Made by a program: the position numbers and the translations under genes
In this document: positions 58,502 to 64,000 of the stretch, in pieces
How positions within the stretch are numbered: the first letter of the stretch is position 1
Layout of the letters: each line of letters begins with the position of its first letter
Source of the DNA: CAG-791 sp963605745
Lineage (GTDB): Bacteria > Bacillota > Clostridia > Lachnospirales > Lachnospiraceae
Direction of reading: 5' to 3'
Assembly (NCBI GenBank): GCA_963605745.1
Contig: CAVCWT010000003.1
Coordinates: 1-64,000 of the forward strand
DNA length: 64,000 bases
Notes under the pieces: model-generated
The model's database searches: none
Told to the model about the DNA's origin: nothing
What the model saw: the letters and a program-made list of their open reading frames with translations, nothing else

Positions 58502-61500
58502 ATGAGACGAATGAAACGAGCTGTGGCAACGCTTTTGGTGGCGGTGACCTTACTGTCCAATGAGATGTCTGCAGCGGCGAGCGTTGTCGATTCTGCACCG
58601 ATCGAACAGAACGTGAATGTAAACACGACCGATCTGACAGACAGTGGGGCGAAAGACACAACAAGTGCATCCGGGAATACTGCGAATGAAACGACAACGC
58701 AGGAAGGCGACGCGACAGAGGATGCCGCAGCCGGATCCACGAGCGACGCGACAGAGGATGCCGCAGCCGGATCCACGAGCGACGCGACAGAGAATGCCGC
58801 AGTCGGATCCACGAGCGACGCGACAGAGAATGCCGCAGTCGGATTCACGAGCGACGCGACAGAAGATACTGCAGCCACAGTCACGAGCGACACGACAGAG
58901 GGTGTTTCACCCACAGCTACGAGCGGCACGGCAGAGGATACTGCGCTCGCAGCCACGAGTGGCACGGCAGAGAATGCTGCAGCGGAGGGCACTGTGACGG
59001 GAGACGCCGGCAGTACCGCTGCTCGATCACTTACAAAGAGTTTGAATGAGGCTGAGCCGCAGCTGATTTCCGATGATGAGAACAATGAGAACACTGGAAG
59101 AGCCGCTGCAAACGGCGATAGCTATGGCTATGACGATAACATTCCCGCTCCGATTATTAAACTTGTGTCATACGGGGATAATAGATGGAAGTATCAGTGC
59201 AGCATAGATTTTGGAAATGATGTGACACTCGATGGTGACAAGTACACGGGCACAGGTACAGATGGTAGTCAGTATGAGATTTATTACAGAGTCTCAAATG
59301 GACTGGAGAATGTAGCCCTTACCGCAACACCTTCATCGGATCAAAAGTATACAGGCACCTTTCTCTTGAGAGGGGAGTACACTAACTCGGGGGAGCAGCC
59401 GTGGTATTGGTCGACGACTTACGTCACAGCGTATGCCGTGAAAACGAATGATGATGGCTCCAAATGCTACGGAAATATGACGACAAAAGCCTTTCACATT
59501 GGTGATATGGAGGAAGGGCTGGAGGTCATCCCGACCAAGTTGGACATGATTACAGGCTCTTATGATACCCTTAAGGTAAAATGCAAGCCTGGCAAAAATC
59601 TGCAGGTTACCTATGACACGAACGCATTACAGATTACGAAAATAGGGAGTTACAGCGAGGAGGATCCATACGATCAGTACTTGGTTACTGCAATTGGAAG
59701 CGCAGGTAGTCAGGGAAAAATACAGCTGAGATACGAAGATGAGACGATCGGTGTGAGTGTGCCATATCGCATTAGGGCGGCGGAGCAGGTGGTTGCATTA
59801 CCGATAGCGGACAAGCCCGAGGGGACATACACAGGGTCACAGGATGTGACGATATCACAAAACAGCAGCGAGTTAAATAAGGCAGAAACCTTGCATTTCT
59901 ATTATGTTCACAATGGGGATGTGGGCGAACCTTACACAAGTGAAGATGCTTTTAAGCTGAACTTTACAGAAGTGAACGATCGTTCCAAGGTAATTAATCT
60001 GGAGTCCACCGGCAGCAGCGATGACTATACGATTTATGCCTTCAGCAGATATACGGTGACCACAGAGCAGGGAACGGTAAATTATGACTCTCCGATCGTG
60101 TGCTGGGACTATCACCTGAATGCGGAGGAAGAGATTGTTGCTCCTAAGCCTTCGCCGACGCCGGGAACCTACCTCGCAACGGAAGGACAGAACCAATTCA
60201 ATGTCACGCTGAAGATCCCGAACGAAGGATACCGGGACGGCGACTATATTTCCTATTCCTACGATAAAAAGAATTGGTTTTATAAAGGAAAAAACCAGAC
60301 AACGACCGTCTCCATACCTCTTGATTTTGAGAAGCAACAATATGTAACGAAGACAATCTATGTCAGAACCCGCCGGTCGAACAAAGCCAGCGAGATCAGG
60401 CAGTTGGAATATACCATTCTGTCGCCGGAAACCGGAGGGTATCTGCTGACTCCGGATCCGGAAGAGATGTCGGTAGGTGAAATACAGACATTCACGCTGT
60501 ATTACACCGGAGATTATGAGTTTACGCTTCCTGATAATGTTGAGGAAGATCTGGATGAAGTTCTTGATGTTTATGATCAGTCAACACCGGAGAATCGTTC
60601 GGCTGAGCAAGCAACGATAGATCCGAAGACATTTGCCGACTCGAGATCGAAGGAATTGGTTGAGGATGAGCTCGTCGGCGGCTGGGCACAGGTAGACGTT
60701 ACGGCAGTAAAATCAACCGCCGACCTTGGTCAGAACGGAGCCGATGGCTATATCTATCTGGTTGCAACGCTGACAAGGAAACAGCAAGGCTCGGAAGGAG
60801 ATTTGGGAAGCGAAACGCCTGATGAGAGTACGGCGACAGTTGAAACGGTCTACGCTTCCGCGAGGATCACGATAACGGATGATTCTGACGTTAAGCCTCC
60901 GACGGCCAACTCGGAGCCCGGAACCTACAACAGCAGCGAACTTAAGGTCACATTACAGGATCCCAATAAGCGAAAGGATTCCCAAGATGCTGCGTCTGGT
61001 ACGGAAACCTTTGAGTATAACGACATTTATTATCGTGTCAGCAAGCGGGATGAAAACGGCGAATATCAGGTCACCACAGAGTGGAGCCTGTACCAAAAGG
61101 ACACACAGATCCCGCTCACACGCAATGAGGAGGAAACCGTTGCTGCTTACCTCGTAGAGGCTTACATCGAGCATGGCAACCGCACGCTGGCACAAGATGA
61201 AGATAATGAGGATGTAACTGTTGAGAAAAAGGAGGCAACAAAATACTCCGCAACGAGCAGGTTCTATTACTTCCTGATTAACGGCGACTACGTTCTGGTG
61301 CCGGAGAAGTCGTCCATCATGGTGGGCGAGACCCAGACGGTATCGCTGTACTATACCGCAGAGTACGATCATGATCCATGGACCATTCCGTCGGATTCCG
61401 GGTTCTATCTCGAAGAGGTGGACACCTCCGGCAGCCGGGATGAGAACGGCAATGTGATAACGGATCCGACCGGCGTCACGACCTATATGGTAAGGGGAAT

Positions 61501-64000
61501 TTTCCCGACCGAGGCAACTGACTACGGAGCGAAGGTCAACATTAAGGTCTATGAGAAGCCTTCTGGTGAGGATACATCCGTGGATGAAGGCGCGAAAACG
61601 CCAAAGACGGCCTTTATCACGGTCGTCGATTCCCTGGCTGCTCCGACCGCAGACAAGGAACACGGGACATACAATGCGAATCTCCTCGCAAACGGGACCC
61701 TGTCGGTTGGCCTCCACCATGAACTTGAGAAGTCAGAAAGCGGGATTAAGATCTACTACTCCCTTACCGGTGAGGAAGGTTCTTATCAGCTCTACGACAA
61801 CAGTAAGGACCTGGAGGATCAAAAGGTAAAGATTCAGCGTGATACCACAGAGGATCACACAACGAAGACGATCTATGCCTATGCTGAGAGAACCTACACG
61901 GTTCAGAATTCTGCCGTGGAAGACGATACCACAGAGATCACCAAAACGAGTGAGACCGCGGTATTCACCTACACCCTGATTGACGGCGAGTATCTGCTGA
62001 TCCCGGATCATGCGACCCTGCGTGTGAACGGACAGAAGACCTTTACAGCCTACTACACCAACGACTACACCCTGGCTAGTGCCGGTGATATCTGTATTGC
62101 AGAGGGGTATTCCGATTATCTGCAAATAACGGGAGCGCCGGACATTGCAACCTACGAGGCGCATGGCACAACCGAGGATACGATGGAGGTCAGACAGAGC
62201 GGTCGTGTTTCGTTTACGGTGACGGCAACGGCGGCAGCAGGCGACACGACGAAAGAGAAGGAAATGGTGCAGGTTAAACTGCGAAAGAAGGCAGATAACA
62301 CCTACATCAATCCGCTCCTGACCGCAAAGATTACCATTGAGGACGTGCGTTATATCAAGCCGCCGACGGCAGCTCCCTCGGAAGGAATCTATAACGTTGC
62401 CGATCTGGCAGACGGCAAGCTGACCGTCACACTGAAGAACCCGAATCCTTCCGCCCAAAGCGATGGTCTGAACGAGAACCTTTCCTACGAGGATGAAATC
62501 TGGTATTCCATCTCGCAGAAGGATGGCGAGAGCGAGTACCAGCAGTACGACCCCGAGAGCAAGATCACCATTGAGAAGGAGGCCGGCGATCTGGCGACCT
62601 CTGCCACGATCCGGGCCTACATCCACCGCAAGGTAAAGAACAGCAACGCAGAGACAGAGGACCAGGTTGTTGACACCTACGACAGCGAGCCGGGCACTTG
62701 GACCTATACGCTGATGGACGGAGAGTTGTCGATCGCTCCTGCAGAGCTGACCATGCAGGCAGGAGACGAGAGCACGCTGACCGTAATTTACAGCGGGAAA
62801 TTCCCACTGAAGGTCGAGCTCTTAAACGCAGAAACGGACAGCGAAAAGGAAGAGAGTAAGGACGAGAGCAGCGAGGGCGGCAGCGAATCCAAGGACGATG
62901 GCGCAGCAAAGGATGACAGCAGTTCCTCTAAGGACGACGAAAAGAACGCTGAGGAGACAGATCCTGCCGAGGTCATCACACTCGACACAACGAGCTATAA
63001 ACTCGAGGGCGGCGTCTGGAAGCTCCCGGTCAAGGCGCTGAAAAACGGCAAGGTCAGGGTGCGGGTCTATGAGGATACGTCGAATGCACAGCACCAGCAG
63101 ACGCCCAAGGAGGCATTCTCCAAAATCACAGTTGCCAGTGACGATGCGGTGAGCGTCCCTTCCCCGAAGGCTACGCCGAAGGAAGGCACCTACAATGTCG
63201 AGAAGCTCGAGAACGAGACACTGAAGGTTCAGCTGGACATTGACAAAACAACGCTTCCGGAGGAAATTCAGGGCCAGACAGAGGCAGAGATCGAACAGTA
63301 CCTTGCAGACTACGAGATCTACTACATGATCAGCGCGAGTGCAGACAGCGAGGCCGCAGAGAACGGTTATCAGCTGTACTATGCGGGCGAGGAACTGGAG
63401 CTCCCGTATAAGGAGGTTGAGGAAGGCGGCGGAGTCAACGACTTCAACGTGTATCAGATCAGCGCCTATGTGAAGCGAAAGGGAACTGTGGAATCCTCCG
63501 AAGAGAACGAAGGCGAGGGTGCATCGGATACCGGAGAGGCCGAGGAAGGCGTGCGGAGTGAGACAAAGGCCTTCACCTATTACCTCATCCGGGGCGATAT
63601 GAAGCTCGTGCCCGAAGAGGCCGAGATCAGCATCGATGAGCAGCAGAAATTCACGCTGTTCTACACCTCTGTTATGAACGAAAACGAGGACGGCAGCACG
63701 GAACAAGGCGGCGGTGCCGGTCAAGGTACAGATACCTCCGATCAGAGCAGTGCAGGCGAAGGCAGCCAGGAAGATGGCAGTGCTGCGCAGGGCACAGAGT
63801 ACCAGGTAGATACGCAGATTACATGGACCCAGTCGCAGGATCCCGAAGGAAATGGAGCCAGCGATGAGTCCGAAGGCGAAGGCGCTTCCGAGGATGCAGA
63901 GGGCTCTGATGGCTCCGAGGGATCGGGGAGCACAGGGAAGATCATTGACTGGAGCGATGGAGACATCATGCAGATGTCGGAGGGCATGCAGATCATCACG
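58502..64000 (+). CDS. Giant modular surface protein, 3' end outside the window
   Basis: The frame is open for 1833 codons to the window edge. Residues 1-26 are a signal peptide (MKRAVATLLVAVTLL core, AAAS end). Residues 70-165 are eight 12-residue Ser/Thr/Ala repeats. From about residue 430 a module of 240-260 residues repeats: a segment opening with P(T/S)A...GTYN and holding IYYS-type strands (compare the chitobiase C-terminal/FN3-like fold), then a GEYLLIPD...TFTLYYT segment like a BIG2 Ig fold. GTY marks lie near 435, 550, 800, 1050, 1290 and 1555. Acidic Ser/Asp/Gly-rich linkers join the late modules. The likely role is as an adhesin or surface stalk. The weak TCAGGAGAATGGTT precedes the ATG. 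Confidence 0.8.
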   Translation, partial: MRRMKRAVATLLVAVTLLSNEMSAAASVVDSAPIEQNVNVNTTDLTDSGAKDTTSASGNTANETTTQEGDATEDAAAGSTSDATEDAAAGSTSDATENAAVGSTSDATENAAVGFTSDATEDTAATVTSDTTEGVSPTATSGTAEDTALAATSGTAENAAAEGTVTGDAGSTAARSLTKSLNEAEPQLISDDENNENTGRAAANGDSYGYDDNIPAPIIKLVSYGDNRWKYQCSIDFGNDVTLDGDKYTGTGTDGSQYEIYYRVSNGLENVALTATPSSDQKYTGTFLLRGEYTNSGEQPWYWSTTYVTAYAVKTNDDGSKCYGNMTTKAFHIGDMEEGLEVIPTKLDMITGSYDTLKVKCKPGKNLQVTYDTNALQITKIGSYSEEDPYDQYLVTAIGSAGSQGKIQLRYEDETIGVSVPYRIRAAEQVVALPIADKPEGTYTGSQDVTISQNSSELNKAETLHFYYVHNGDVGEPYTSEDAFKLNFTEVNDRSKVINLESTGSSDDYTIYAFSRYTVTTEQGTVNYDSPIVCWDYHLNAEEEIVAPKPSPTPGTYLATEGQNQFNVTLKIPNEGYRDGDYISYSYDKKNWFYKGKNQTTTVSIPLDFEKQQYVTKTIYVRTRRSNKASEIRQLEYTILSPETGGYLLTPDPEEMSVGEIQTFTLYYTGDYEFTLPDNVEEDLDEVLDVYDQSTPENRSAEQATIDPKTFADSRSKELVEDELVGGWAQVDVTAVKSTADLGQNGADGYIYLVATLTRKQQGSEGDLGSETPDESTATVETVYASARITITDDSDVKPPTANSEPGTYNSSELKVTLQDPNKRKDSQDAASGTETFEYNDIYYRVSKRDENGEYQVTTEWSLYQKDTQIPLTRNEEETVAAYLVEAYIEHGNRTLAQDEDNEDVTVEKKEATKYSATSRFYYFLINGDYVLVPEKSSIMVGETQTVSLYYTAEYDHDPWTIPSDSGFYLEEVDTSGSRDENGNVITDPTGVTTYMVRGIFPTEATDYGAKVNIKVYEKPSGEDTSVDEGAKTPKTAFITVVDSLAAPTADKEHGTYNANLLANGTLSVGLHHELEKSESGIKIYYSLTGEEGSYQLYDNSKDLEDQKVKIQRDTTEDHTTKTIYAYAERTYTVQNSAVEDDTTEITKTSETAVFTYTLIDGEYLLIPDHATLRVNGQKTFTAYYTNDYTLASAGDICIAEGYSDYLQITGAPDIATYEAHGTTEDTMEVRQSGRVSFTVTATAAAGDTTKEKEMVQVKLRKKADNTYINPLLTAKITIEDVRYIKPPTAAPSEGIYNVADLADGKLTVTLKNPNPSAQSDGLNENLSYEDEIWYSISQKDGESEYQQYDPESKITIEKEAGDLATSATIRAYIHRKVKNSNAETEDQVVDTYDSEPGTWTYTLMDGELSIAPAELTMQAGDESTLTVIYSGKFPLKVELLNAETDSEKEESKDESSEGGSESKDDGAAKDDSSSSKDDEKNAEETDPAEVITLDTTSYKLEGGVWKLPVKALKNGKVRVRVYEDTSNAQHQQTPKEAFSKITVASDDAVSVPSPKATPKEGTYNVEKLENETLKVQLDIDKTTLPEEIQGQTEAEIEQYLADYEIYYMISASADSEAAENGYQLYYAGEELELPYKEVEEGGGVNDFNVYQISAYVKRKGTVESSEENEGEGASDTGEAEEGVRSETKAFTYYLIRGDMKLVPEEAEISIDEQQKFTLFYTSVMNENEDGSTEQGGGAGQGTDTSDQSSAGEGSQEDGSAAQGTEYQVDTQITWTQSQDPEGNGASDESEGEGASEDAEGSDGSEGSGSTGKIIDWSDGDIMQMSEGMQIIT
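58709..58996 (+). repeat. Eight 36-bp coding tandem repeats
   Basis: The unit (GACGCGACAGAGGATGCC at its start) repeats every 36 bases. The first four units are nearly identical and later ones diverge progressively. All stay in frame. Confidence 0.9.

Overview
The window looks like a chromosomal segment of a Gram-positive, obligately fermentative Clostridia member, most likely a Lachnospiraceae-type gut or oral bacterium. The grounds are AGGAGG-type ribosome binding sites almost everywhere, intrinsic hairpin-plus-T terminators, FeoA/FeoB iron uptake, DegV, the VTC/DUF4956/CotH trio, a redoxin / small CXXC protein / polyferredoxin trio, and Rpn-type PD-(D/E)XK genes. The base composition is balanced to slightly GC-rich by eye. 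I found no rRNA, tRNA, CRISPR array, prophage or classical insertion sequence. The species cannot be read from the window.

Layout. 0.2-4 kb: a membrane-anchored transglutaminase-like protein (minus strand), a GH4 glycosidase, and a HigBA-like toxin-antitoxin pair with a palindromic operator and a third HTH gene. 4-9.5 kb: a probable peptide-ligation operon (circularly permuted ATP-grasp, alpha-E, transglutaminase) followed by two M14 AstE-like proteins, the second of which has lost its metal ligands. 9.7-19.7 kb: NCS2 purine permease, MATE exporter, an orphan lipoprotein, an M13 zinc peptidase, the redoxin/CXXC/polyferredoxin electron-transfer set, and a GNAT acetyltransferase. 19.9-28.5 kb: uridine phosphorylase, low-molecular-weight phosphatase, the CotH-DUF4956-VTC operon, a divergent two-component system, and an RNA methyltransferase. 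28.9-31 kb: an Rpn-family gene between 70-bp direct repeats, and DegV. 31.2-43.2 kb: galactokinase followed by an exopolysaccharide cluster (undecaprenyl-phosphate glycosyltransferase, initiating sugar-phosphate transferase, Wzz-like protein, five more glycosyltransferases, an EpsG/Wzy-like polymerase). 43.2-54.9 kb: a candidate structured RNA, IlvE, an EamA exporter, a degenerate-GGDEF/EAL protein, the Feo locus with a copper-type HMA protein, ProA, a prolyl-tRNA editing protein and cyclophilin. 55-64 kb: an accessory surface region with a repeat-rich exported acidic protein, a second Rpn gene that appears to have replaced the 5' part of a paralogue of it, and a giant modular surface protein that runs off the window.

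Most notable structure beyond the genes: (i) a compact non-coding sequence at about 43.37-43.61 kb that folds on paper into a long closing stem, several hairpins and a pseudoknot; (ii) three copies of TGTAAC-N16/17-CGTA, the layout of an ECF-sigma promoter, each ahead of an exported-protein gene; (iii) two families of dispersed non-coding repeats, one MITE-like with terminal GTATCTGTTTAGCACC and one about 190 bp long bounded by direct repeats; (iv) intrinsic terminators between a recognisable promoter and the start codon of two genes, suggesting attenuation.

All coordinates and motifs were read by eye. Family names rest on recognised motifs, not on searches.
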